Positions 10,475 to 20,421 of a stretch of DNA of 64,000 nucleotides are shown one piece after another (the stretch's first letter is position 1; the number at the start of each line of letters is the position of its first letter). Position numbers and translations under genes: made by a program. The DNA comes from Heligmosomoides polygyrus polygyrus (taxonomy: Eukaryota > Nematoda > Chromadorea > Rhabditida > Heligmosomidae), in the NCBI GenBank assembly GCA_947396885.1, contig OX377204.1:49091139-49155138 (forward strand), in the 5' to 3' direction. Below the pieces are notes generated by a model, which worked only from the letters and a program-made list of their open reading frames with translations, searched no databases and was not told the origin of the DNA.

Positions 10475-13400
10475 GGGGGATCTCGGGCCGCTTGTTGCAG
10501 GGCCACGTGGCGCGTCCCCGGGTGGTGGATAGGGGAATTAAACGCGAACCAAATGCGACCGTGTACTGCCCAGAGACGCAGGTGGGACGCAGGGGATGGA
10601 CTCCTTGCTCCTGCTGTGTCGGGTCGACGCGTTCCTTGTGCGTGGGAGCGGCATGTTCGTGCACAATGTGCGTGGATGTGTCCGTGTCTGTGCGGATTGT
10701 AACTGTGTCGGCTCGGCCAAAAGCTCGCACTCGGTAGACTGGGAGTACAACGTAAGGCGATTCGAGGCCGCCTCAAAAGTCTCGCCCCGTCCCTTCGGGC
10801 AGTTTGGCTGGCTGCCCGGAGTTCTTCGCCCGCACGACAGATCTTGACTAGCTACCCGTGTTGTATGGAAGTCAAACACATCAGCACTAAAGGGCCTCAT
10901 TCCCCTGACCCCGAAAGAGCCCCCATTTCTGCAGCGATGGGAAGGACGAGTACGGAGAGGCTGCTAAAATCTCAGGGCCTAACCAGGCTGTGCAAATTGA
11001 GAAGGACTAGGATGACGATCTGTACTTGCAACGCCCGCACACTTGCATCGGAAGCATCCGTCGAGGACCTGATGATGCAAGCCAGGAAAATCAAGTACGA
11101 CGTCATCGGACTGACCGAGACGACAAGACACCACCCCCTACACGCCGCCTACGACTCCGGAGAAGAACTGTTCCTCGGAACATGCGACAGCAGGGAGTAG
11201 GCGGCGTTGGTGTCCTCGTCAACACGCACTTGTCCATGAACATCGATTCGTACGAGTCTCTCACAACCCGAATCGGACGTCTGCGACTGAAGCGATGTGG
11301 CTCCGTGCCAGCTTTGACTGTGTTCGTCGCGTATGCCCCAACATCCGACTACGACGACGAAGAGGTCGAAGCCTTCTACGTGGAGCTGGAGAAGTTCTAT
11401 AAGGAAGACCACACCTTCTACAAGGTGATCGTCGGCGACTTCAACGCCAAGATCGGACCGCGAAGGTCGCCGGAAGAACTTCACATCGGAACCCACGGTT
11501 TGGAGTGGAACCGGCAAAGTGAAAGGCTGTCTGAGTTTATCATGTCGACCAAGACCATCCATGGAAACTCACAGTTCCAGAAGCCTCCCTCCCTACGATG
11601 GACCTGGGATCCCCCGGTGGCCAGTTCCACAACGAGATCGACCACATCATCTTCAATCGCAAGTATTGCCTGACCGACGTTTTCGTTGTCTCCAAGTTCT
11701 CTATCTCTACATTTATTTTGCCGGCCTTTGGGAAGATGCCGTCATGGACAACATCGATGAGGAATACGACCGCTTCGTGCACCATCTCCGCGATAGTGCT
11801 AAGGGAGCCGAGAGCTTGAAGACCACCAAGAGGCGCCTGTGTCCGGAAACTCTTGAGCTTATACGCAAGCGTGGAGCAGCACGAGAGTCAGGCAACTACC
11901 AGCTGACGTCTGAGCTTGCGAAGCTATGCAGAGCGGCGATAAAGGAGGATCTTAAGGAGAGAAGGATGGAAGTGTTGGCTGAAGCTGCAGAGACAGGTTT
12001 GAGCATCCGCAATGCCCGCCGAAACTTCGCCAACTTCAAGACCAAGATGACCGCTCTCCGACGTCCTGGCGGAACCGTCACCTCTACCAGAAGGTCCATG
12101 GAGAAGGTCATCCACGACTTCTACTCCGATCTCTTCGATAGCCACGTCCACCTGCCTCCATGCCATTTTCCGCAGGATGGATACGTCGTTCCCTCTGTTC
12201 TCCCTTTCGAGATCCGACACTCCATCTCGTCGGTGTAGAAACGTACAGCACCCGGCCCTGACAGGATCAGACCCGAACATCTGAAGAACCTCCCGCCAGC
12301 GCTCATCAACACCCTGGCGCGGCTCTTCACACGTTACCTGTCGGAGTGCAAGGTTCCGTCTCAGTGGAAGACCAGCAAGACCGTCTTGCTGTACAAGAAG
12401 GGAGAAGTGCACGACATTGGCAACTATCGCCCGATCTGCCTGCTGTCCGTAGTCTTCAAGCTGTTCACTCGAGACATCCTGAATAGGATCAGCAGAACGC
12501 TGGACGAAGGACAGCCACGCGAACAAGCAGGATTTCGGAGAGGATTCAGCACGATCGATCACATACGCACCACTACGAAGCTCATCGAAGTGTCGCGAGA
12601 GTGTAAGCTGCCGCTGTGCCTTACTTTCATCGACCTGAAGAAAGCATTCGACTCCGTCGAGACTGAAGCGGTCCTCGAAGCCCTGCTCACTCAGGGCGTT
12701 CCTACTCAGTACATCAGAGTCGAGAGCTGTACAGTGGATTCACGACCAAGATCTCTCCATTCTACAACGTCGTCATCGACGTAAGGAGAGGGGTTCGGCA
12801 AGGGGATACCATATCCCCGAAGCTCTTCAGCGCCACCCTCGAAAACATCATGCGGGAACTAGAGTGGGAAGACATGGGAGTGAAGGTCGACGACCAGCAG
12901 CCGCACCATCTTCGTTTCGCTGACGACGTCGTGCTCATAACACCGAGCATCAGCCAGGCGGAGGGAATGCTGGCCGACTTCGATCGTGTATGTGGGAATG
13001 TTGGACTGCAGCTGAATCTTACGAAGACGATGTTCATGAGGAACGGACAAGTTTCTGATGCCCCATTCTCACTCAACGGAACGAACATCTCCGAATGCTC
13101 CACCTACGTGCATCTGGGTCGCGAATTCAACATGACCAACAAACTAGCCCAAAAGCTAGGCAGGGAAAAACGAGCGGGCTGGAGAGCTTTCAAGAGCGTC
13201 GAAGAAGTCGCGAAGAAGACGAAGAACGTCCGACTCCGTGCCCACCTATTCGACTCTACCGTTCTTCCTGCCCTAACATACGCCTCAGAGACCTGGGCTA
13301 TACGAAAGCAGGATGAACACGCGATCAGCGTCGCGCAGCGTGGAATCGAGAGGACGATGCTCGGAGTGACACGACTCACGCAAGTGAGAGAAGGCCTCCG

Positions 13401-13737
13401 GAGTTCCGAGCTTCGCCGACGTTCAAAGATCAGAGACGCTGTCGCGTGGGCCAAGTTGTCGAAAATTAGTTGGGCCGGCCGCTTCGCAGACACCCGCTGG
13501 ACGAGAGCCGTTACCGACTGGATTCCGCGGGATGTCAAGAGAACACCGGGACGCCCACCAACGCGTTGGTCGTACTTCTTCGGAAAGCCCTGAACGACCG
13601 ATATGACGCTCTTCGTGTCCCTCGAGCGAGGAGGATCAATTGGACCACTCTGGCACGCGACAGGGACGAATGGAGACGCTGCTGGCGCCCGCTCGAGCAA
13701 GTCGATGATCAACGGGACGACAGGTGATACAGGTGAA
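10475..13737 (+). mobile_element. RTE-clade LINE, nearly full length but inactive
   Basis: The element starts near GGGGGATCTCGGG, right after the CR1 fragment, and has a roughly 500-bp leader before the first endonuclease codons. It ends at about 13,737 in a short direct repeat tail (CAGGTGATA, CAGGTGAAA). Short repeat tails instead of poly-A are typical of the RTE clade. I could not find a convincing TSD, so both ends are approximate to within some tens of bases. A close relative, by motif style, is the RTE at 49.8-53.0 kb. Confidence 0.75.
10937..13727 (+). pseudogene. RTE endonuclease-reverse transcriptase ORF, broken
   Basis: This is the single RTE polyprotein: an apurinic-type endonuclease for target nicking, a linker, then reverse transcriptase for target-primed insertion. 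Endonuclease motifs are CTCNARTL (11,022 onward), LTET and [11 protein letters not shown] (about 11,430). Reverse transcriptase motifs are YRPICLLSVVFKLF (12,427 onward), LTFIDLKKAFDSVE, RGVRQGDTISPKLF (12,787 onward) and the catalytic LRFADDVVLIT (about 12,910). Reading needs frame changes near 11,195, 11,605, 11,690, 12,718 and 13,578, and there is an in-frame TAG at 12,236. The protein cannot be made, but the order and spacing of domains are complete. Confidence 0.9.
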
Positions 13738-13747
13738 ATCACTAACA

Positions 13748-15778
13748 TCATAAATGATTAACACTGAACCATCCTGAATTGTGTACAGAAGTATAAACGC
13801 GTTACTCTGACATTTCGCTATCTCTACCGCTCCCGCTATCCGCACAACGGGTATAATTTGGTGCATCGGCCTAATCCCATCCCATCTCACCATCTCACCA
13901 TATATAAAGGAGGAAGGCATTAGTCACTGTCTGAGGCGTTTCGCAACTGTCTGAATTGGTTCGCCTTGAACCCATATCTGAACGTTCGTCGTATCGCCAA
14001 CGTCCACCATAAGCACCACAACATGGCAGCGTGGCAGGCAGCGGTTTCGAACCAGTGCTGATCGCGACGACGCTTGCACTTGCGAACGACCGGCGGTGTT
14101 GACTGCGACGACGCTTGCACTTCCGGACGACCATCGGTGTTGATCACAAACGACCACCCCAATGATGAGCTTTCTACACTACGGCGGCTACGGTGTTGAT
14201 CACTAACGAACACCCCCATGATGAGGTTTCTACACTATCTACGGCGGTTGTGAGGTCTTGGACAATTGCCAAATGTCCCCAAATTTGGGTGATTATGGAG
14301 GCTAGCCAGTATAAGGCGCCCGAGCCTTTAACACCCCTGCTCCATCGCTACTGCCTCGCTGTTGAGTTAGGCAGCAGTATCCCCCTCTTTCTCACCTTTC
14401 CTCCTCCCATTCCCGTTCAAATGTACACCTCTTCCTTGCAACCATTTCCCGGGCTTCCTTTTGCGCCCAATTGTTATCAACTTTTTCTGCGGTGATATCG
14501 CTTCTCTCACAATTAATCGACCGACATGCGTGCATATGCGACGAAAGGGCTTCAAATAAGGCGAGGTGTTCCTATCAGACAGTCAACTCTTGAACAATTG
14601 CCATTCCCTCAAAGTTAGTGGCTAATGAAGTCACCTTCTCCGGAATTCGCCACACCTAGCGGCTCGAAGCACGACGACTGGACAGAAATGTGAGACATTT
14701 CTTTAGGCTTGACGAGCTGCAATAGGCTGTGAACACAACGCTAGACGAAGGAGTGCTGAGGACATTCTTCTGCATGCTATACTGAGATACGAGTGGTACC
14801 AAGCTAGGAATCAATCTGGAGTAGGCGCAGGTTTCACCGTGCTCGACGCTACGGATGCTTCCTTACCTAACGCTAACCAACTCTGGGTGAGGAAGCACCC
14901 GTAGCTAGGTTTGGGCTAAGTCCCTAGCGTAGCCCGCACACTCCAGCGTCGGTTAAGCCGGATAGCCCGGCGTGGCCCGCGGATACGATACCGGCGGAGC
15001 CGGCTAGCCTAGCGTGGCCCGCACATTTCCGGCGAAGCCGGCGACCGACGCTGGTAAGCCATATTGTAAGTCTCTCGCATACAACGCCTAGAGCAACAAG
15101 TCGATCTATTGCAGATCGCATTCTCTGGACTAAAGGGAATCGTAAGCCTCTCGCGTGCAAGGCCTAGAGCCGCAAGTCGATCAGAACTTCGATCGCATTC
15201 TCTATTTAAAAGAATTACTCTCTGCTCACACCTATAGTTGGTCCAATTACGACCAGAGCCTCTAATTAAGAGACCGCAAGACTCCGTATTCATTACGAGG
15301 AGCTAATTTCTGTGCATATACCACTAGAAACCTTTCTTTCATCACCGGAAGAAACTCCCAGTGTCCAAGACACTAGGGGCAGTATCTCTTAAATTCAAAG
15401 AGACCCATGAGAAGTCTCGCATAAAATGGCTTTGCACCTCCACAGAGTCCCGATCATGAGCAGCGCGTGAACGCTGAAAGACCTGGTGGTAACGTACACA
15501 GAGTACACAGTAAGAGTAGGGTATCCGCTAATGGATGAAAATACTTACGAAAATGTAAGTCTATTACTGCAGTTTTACAAAGCAGTATGAAGCAGGTAAA
15601 AGAGGGAAAAGAGAGGCTCGAAAAGCTCTATAAAGAGGTACGAGAAGAGTACAAAAATTGTAACAAACTATACCCGCTGCACGGATAGCGGGAGCAGTAG
15701 AGATAGCGAAACGTTAGAGGAGTAACGTGATTCTACTTCTGTACACAATTCAGGATGGTTCAGTGGTTAATCGTTTAT
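13748..15778. repeat. Inverted repeat, arms about 110 bp
   Basis: The left arm 13,748-13,860 (GATTAACACTGAACCATCCT onward, then GCTATCTCTACCGCTCCCGC) is the inverse of 15,665-15,778 (GCGGGAGCAGTAGAGATAGC and AGGATGGTTCAGTGGTTAATC), with small gaps. The arms are 1.8 kb apart and enclose parts of another foldback. They could be the terminal inverted repeats of a non-autonomous DNA element. Confidence 0.65.
13960..14260. repeat. Short tandem units inside the foldback
   Basis: The text GACGACGCTTGCACTT, CGGTGTTGA and ACACCCCAATGATGAG recurs two to three times between about 14,060 and 14,250, with a period of roughly 45-65 bp. Open frames here simply read through the repeats. Confidence 0.5.
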
Positions 15779-15857
15779 ATATAATGAGCAGGAAAGGTAG
15801 ATAGGACTATTCGTCACAATCGCATAGGAGAGTCTGGCGTACGCCGCTATCTCCTGG

Positions 15858-15908
15858 TCTTTGTGACCTGTCCCGCCCACGTACAGTGGGCGGGACAGGT
15901 CACAAAGA
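15858..15908. other. Perfect 23-bp stem with a 5-nt loop
   Basis: Positions 15,858-15,880 (TCTTTGTGACCTGTCCCGCC, then CAC) are exactly complementary to 15,886-15,908, with loop GTACA at 15,881-15,885. No mismatch occurs in the stem. It lies between the arms of the surrounding foldback. A transcript would form a strong hairpin of precursor-microRNA size only if flanking pairing extended it. A tiny MITE or a replication-slippage palindrome is equally possible. Confidence 0.9.
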
Positions 15909-17237
15909 GGCTGGAGCCTCTTCTGATAGGCTATGTTATACCTCGGCGACGCGTCGCCGAGAGTTCCGCAGGGGGTGTTGTACTTATCTATTTAAACTGC
16001 TTACCAGTATCGGTCGCGGGCTCCGCCGGCGCAGACGCTGAAGTGTGCGGGCCACGCTAGGCTAGCCGGCTTCGCCGGCATCGCACCCGCAGGCCACGGC
16101 GGCTAGCCGACTCCGCCGGCGTTGGGTATGACGATCCACGCTAGGGACGTAACCAAACCTAGGTAAGGTTGCTTCCTCACCCAACATTGGTTGCCGGCGA
16201 AGCTGGCGACCCACGCTGAGTAAAGAAGCATCCCTAGCGTCGAGTTCGTTGAAACGTGCACGTACTACAGATTGATTTCTAACTTGGTACCACTCACATC
16301 CCAGTACATAACTCAGAACTTCGTCTAGCGTTGTGTTCACAGCCTATTGCAGCTCGTTAATCCTAATGAAATGTTCGACATTTCTGTCCAGTCGCCGTGC
16401 TTTGAGCCACGAGGTGTGATAAATTCCAGAAATGGTGACATATGACAAAAATGCTATCCTCTTCTGCACATAGTATAGTTTGGAAACCGGTCAAACTACT
16501 GCTGAAAATTGACGACCCTGGGGCAAGATTGGTTAAAAACGTAGCCGTACCGAGCGCAGGTCCCAGCAACTTTCTTCGCTAGCCTGTCTTGGCCCAGCGC
16601 TGAAAATTGGAGGACCTGGGCAGGTATAAAAAGCATAGTGACCCGAGTAAATACGCCCGCACCATTGGCTACTGATTTTGAGGGAGCGTACGGGAAGAAT
16701 TATATACGAGAGCCTGGTGTAGTAGAAAACTGGAACTTGATTTCCGTTGTTGACGAACCACTGAAGCAGTGACTCATGCCTTCCTCCTTTATATATGGTG
16801 GATCTTCTGCCTCTGATTTTCCTACCTCCAATGCGTCAACAGAAATTCAGTATCGCGTTCAAAAGATCGAGATCTTTGATCGATACTGAGTGTCTGATCA
16901 CAACTCCCAATCAACTGTGTGGCGCTTCCGTCGGCCAACACAATCGGGCAACTCCCACATGGACCTCTATCTGTATTCATAATCACTTGCGTATGCTTCG
17001 GCCATAAAGTTGGTCTCGATCTGTTCCTAATATTTGACACTGCTCAATCTTCCAACAATTGTCTCCGCTCTGTCTTACAACAGTATTATAAATTGTTGTC
17101 ACAGTCATGTACTATAAATCATTTCGCGAATAATGCATAGTTCCATTCAATATTGATTCACTTGCACGCTTCTACCTTCTGCTATTGGGGTAATAAGCAT
17201 CCAATTCATTTGCTACGACAGAACTTTTCACGTCGAA

Positions 17238-17970
17238 TTGGACACTCTTCCAAGACGTTGCGATTTTTATTCGATTAGCAGAAGTTGAACAACAAATACA
17301 GCAGTGAGGAACACACATATCCCCACCTTGGTGGTTCATGTAAGTGGCATTTGCGCTATCAATCGAATAAAAGCTGCGGTGAACTTTTGGAGTGCATGGC
17401 GCGATGTAATCTTTCAACGCGCTGTATGCCTGCTCCTTAGCTGTGGTTTAAGGCAAATTTTAATTTATTATTTTTTCTCACAAATAAGGTTTATATTATA
17501 GAATTATTACACTTATTGGAGCAGGTAGACTAAGAAGCCTTAAAGAATGTTACATACCAAATTTTCCTTGAACAAAATATTGTGTTAGACATTTAATTGA
17601 GTCTCTAGTTAAACCTGCTTGAAGGTCACTTCGACATCGGCATTCGGAGCATTCGCATTGGTTTCAAAGTCGCAGACTAGTTTAGAAGAGTGTCCAGTTT
17701 GATTTGAAAGCCTCCAATTGGGCATGAAAATGGAAAAGACATCGTTTCAATGAAGACAGCCCACTGCTAATAAGCAAGCATATAGCGCAATAAAAGATGA
17801 GATAGCGCCATGTACTTCAAAAGTTCACCACAGCTTTTATTTTTATTTTGATGGTGTAAATCCCACTTACATGAGCTACCAAAGTGGGAATATGTGTGTT
17901 CCTCACTGTTATATTTGTTGCTCAATTTCTGCTAATCGAATAAAATCGTGGCGTTTTGGAAGAGCGCCCA
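17238..17970. repeat. Inverted repeat element, arms about 200 bp
   Basis: The left arm (17,238-17,450) contains CAGTGAGGAACACACATAT, CTTACATGAACC-like text in inverse and AAAAGCTGCGGTGAACTTTT. The right arm (17,770-17,970) carries the complements, for example ATATGTGTGTTCCTCACTG at about 17,890. Their centre is near 17,605. A partial third arm lies at 18,060-18,190 (GAAGTTCACCGCAGCTTTTA, GTAAATGCCGCTTACATGAA), and a short scrap at about 60,612-60,650 looks related. No coding function is visible. Confidence 0.6.
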
Positions 17971-18667
17971 AGCAATAAATAGGGAGCATGAGTGGCCGGG
18001 TGAAATAGATGCATGCGCTCAACCCAACGAACTTCGAATGGGAGAATCTTACTTGCAGCCCACAGCTAAGAAGCCATAAAAGACGAGATCGTGTCATGCA
18101 CTCTAGAAGTTCACCGCAGCTTTTATTCGATTAATAATAGCTTTTATTTGATTGATAGTGTAAATGCCGCTTACATGAACCATGGAGATCGAAGCGGTAA
18201 GTAGGAAGTATGAGTGGGCGGGAGAAACTGATTCATGCGCTCAACACAACGATTTTCAAATAGGAGAATCCCGAATACAGCAGCGGTAGCAGCAACAGGC
18301 ATGAGCTGTGACCTCGGCCGGACCGCATAGGCGGCAGAGCCGTACCGCGCAGCCACACAACTGCAGCACCACCGCAGGATACTGCAGGTCCACTAGTTGA
18401 ACGGTAGAGAGGCAGGAGCCTTCAAGGGGGCTAGTTCGAGGCAGTAGCCACCCAACACGTGCGCGGACAGAGCCGCGGCACCGGTCTATTTCGCAACGCC
18501 TCACGTGTCCTCCTCGCAGCGGCGATTGTTCCTCTCTCGGCGCTCCCCTTCGGAGGAGAAGTCGAGATCGTGCCTCAAACTTGGGCGGTTAAACAATCGG
18601 GCCGCAAAGTTTACGAAGTTCCGAAGAATTACGAACAGACAAAAAACCTGCTCTATTATATACCAGC

Positions 18668-19250
18668 GTCCGTCACCGGCTTCGCCAGCGCCGTACGCTG
18701 GACGTGCGGGCCACGCCAGGCTAGCTGGCTTCGCCGGCTTCGGGTATGGCGGGCCACGCTGGGAACGTAGCCCATACCTGGCTTTGGATGCTTCCTCAGC
18801 CACCGTCCGTCGCCGGCGCCGTACGCTGGACGTACGGACCACGCCAGGCTTGCCGGCTTCGGGTATGGCGGGCCACGCTGGGAACGTAGCCGAAACCTAG
18901 CTGGGGATGTTTCCTCAGCCAGCGTCCGTTGTCGGCTTCGCCGGCGCCGTACGCTGGACGTGCGGGCCACGCCAGGCTTGCCGGCTTCGGGTATGGCGGG
19001 CCACGCTGGGGACGTAGCCCAAACTTAGCTGGGGATGTTTCCTCAGCCAGTGTCCGTCGCCGGCTTCGCCGGCGCCATACGCTGGACGTGCGGGCCACGC
19101 CAGGGTTCCGGCTTCGCGTATGGCGGACCACGCTGGGAATATAGCCCAAACCTAGCTGGGGACGCTTCCTCAGCCAGCGTTCGTCGCGGGCTTCGGGTAT
19201 GGCGGGCCATGCTGGGAACGTAGCCCAAACCTAGCTGGGGATGATTCCTC
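18668..19250. repeat. Tandem array, 4.6 units of about 127 bp
   Basis: Units begin at GTCCGT or GTTCGT at 18,668, 18,804, 18,924, 19,052 and 19,179, giving spacings of 136, 120, 128 and 127 bp. Each carries CCGGCTTCGCCGGC-like palindromes, CGTACGCTGGACG, GGCGGGCCACGCTGGGAACG and GATGCTTCCTCAGCCA. Single units of the same text occur inside the foldback at 14.9-16.2 kb, so the array probably grew from that element. Open frames on both strands here are by-products of the repeat. Confidence 0.85.
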
Positions 19251-20088
19251 ACCCAGCGCCAACACTGGGTAAGGAGGCATCCCTAGCGTTGACGTCGTAC
19301 ATGTTCAAACGAACGCCTACTACAGATCGAATGATGGCTTGCTGAATATCAGTAGCATCCCAGTAGTGCACTCAGAAAAATGTCCGCAGCACTCCTGCTT
19401 CGTCTGGGGTTCTGTTCACAACCTATTGCAGCTCGTCAAGCCTAATCGAATTTCTGACGTTTCTGTCCAGTCGTCGTGCTTTAAGCCATGAGGTGTGATG
19501 AATTTCGGGAAGGGTGACTTAAGACAAAAAATACTATCCTCGTCTGCATACAATAGTATGGAAACTGGTCAAAGCACTGCCGAATATTGAGGACCAAGGA
19601 GCAAGAGGTGGTTAAAACCGTAGTCGTTCTGAGCGACTTATAAGACCAACTGTCCGATCGAAACACCATCGGCCATAACAATATGCTGTTGGTAATGTTA
19701 GATAGCTGTACGAAGAAGTACACGCCAAATGATACATCATTCGAAACCTCATGGATTGTTCTTTGATTTCCATCCCTCTGGTAGTTGGTCGATAAACACC
19801 CTTGATTGATCAACATGCGCCATCTACAGGTAATGTGTCGTTGGCTGTAAACACCCGCTGTCGCCGCGGGCCTCGGACAGCGCGGCGGGCTTCGGACAGT
19901 GCGGCAGGCTTCGTAATGATGGTAATGATAATGATAAAGATGATAATGATGACTCCTTAAACACCGTAGATGCGATGAACCGATAAACATCTTCCGTCAA
20001 CAGCTAATGGTCGTCAGCAGGGCAGACCTGCTGTCGCGAGCCTCGGACAGCGCGGCGAAGCTTCAGACATGACTCATGCCTCTCCCGA
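19250..20088. repeat. One-sided copy of the 13.9-16.8 kb foldback
   Basis: Sequence 19,240-19,500 parallels 16,170-16,440 (ACCCAGC, GGAGGCATCCCTAGCGTTGA, TTTCTGTCCAGTCGTCGTGC, AAGCCATGAGGTGTGAT). The unit ends at 20,068-20,086 with GACTCATGCCTCTCCC, like the terminus at 16,770-16,790. Between 19,860 and 20,065, CCTCGGACAGCGCGGCG recurs around a TGATAATGATGG-type simple repeat. There is no gene. Confidence 0.55.
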
Positions 20089-20111
20089 TTATATATATAT
20101 ATATATATATA
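20089..20111. repeat. (TA)n microsatellite
   Basis: This is a short pure TA run at the terminus of the foldback copy, directly upstream of the RTE insertion at 20,134. Confidence 0.95.
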
Positions 20112-20133
20112 GTAAAGATGGTAGGATACTGTG

Positions 20134-20205
20134 AGAGTCGAGTTAGCCTAGTGGTTAGTAGTGTAGTTTCATGCACAAACGGTCATAGGTTCCCGGCTCC
20201 GGCAC
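20134..20205 (+). promoter_or_regulatory. tRNA-like head with an RNA polymerase III A-box
   Basis: TTAGCCTAGTGGTTAGTAG at 20,143-20,161 fits the internal A-box pattern of tRNA promoters. About 45 bp later, GGTTCCCGGCTCC resembles a degraded B-box. The segment lies inside the TSDs, so it moved with the RTE. It could be a captured tRNA-derived SINE head or a polymerase III-type promoter of the family. Confidence 0.5.
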
Positions 20206-20421
20206 GCCATGCCCTGCAAAAATTGCAAAAATGGCAACGGTTCCAGCGTCAGGCCCAGGTTGACAGGCCGGCTGATGGAGAAACCTCGTCACAAAACGAT
20301 GATCACAAGTCGCAATAGAATCAGTGTAAAGGCTAGGACGTCACCCGGAAGTGGCGCACAGTACCCCCGCCCGAGTTCTGTGGTCAGTATGCGAGGGCTA
20401 CCGAGGGCCGAACGACCTCGG

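Larger units (their letters stand above)
13880..16805. repeat. Foldback element with ATATAAAGGAGGAAGGCAT termini
   Basis: The left terminus 13,890-13,922 (ACCATATATAAAGGAGGAAG, GCATTAGT) is the inverse of 16,770-16,800 (ATGCCTTCCTCCTTTATATA). Further inward, 14,640-14,930 is the inverse of 16,140-16,430 (for example ACGACTGGACAGAAATGT against ACATTTCTGTCCAGTCG). GCCGGCGAAGCCGGC-type short palindromes fill the middle. A third, one-sided copy lies at 18.6-20.09 kb. No protein is encoded. The stretch 16,440-16,770 is part of this unit and holds nothing else I recognise. Confidence 0.65.

Noticed and set aside
10475..10560. HDV-like ribozyme at the 5' end of the RTE at 10.5 kb
   Set aside because: A six-pair P1 can be drawn, but no consistent P2, P3 and P4 follow in the right order.
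19481..19990. 169-codon minus-strand frame
   Set aside because: It runs through foldback repeat and simple-repeat sequence (His/Tyr-rich from TGATAATGATGG) and shows no domain.
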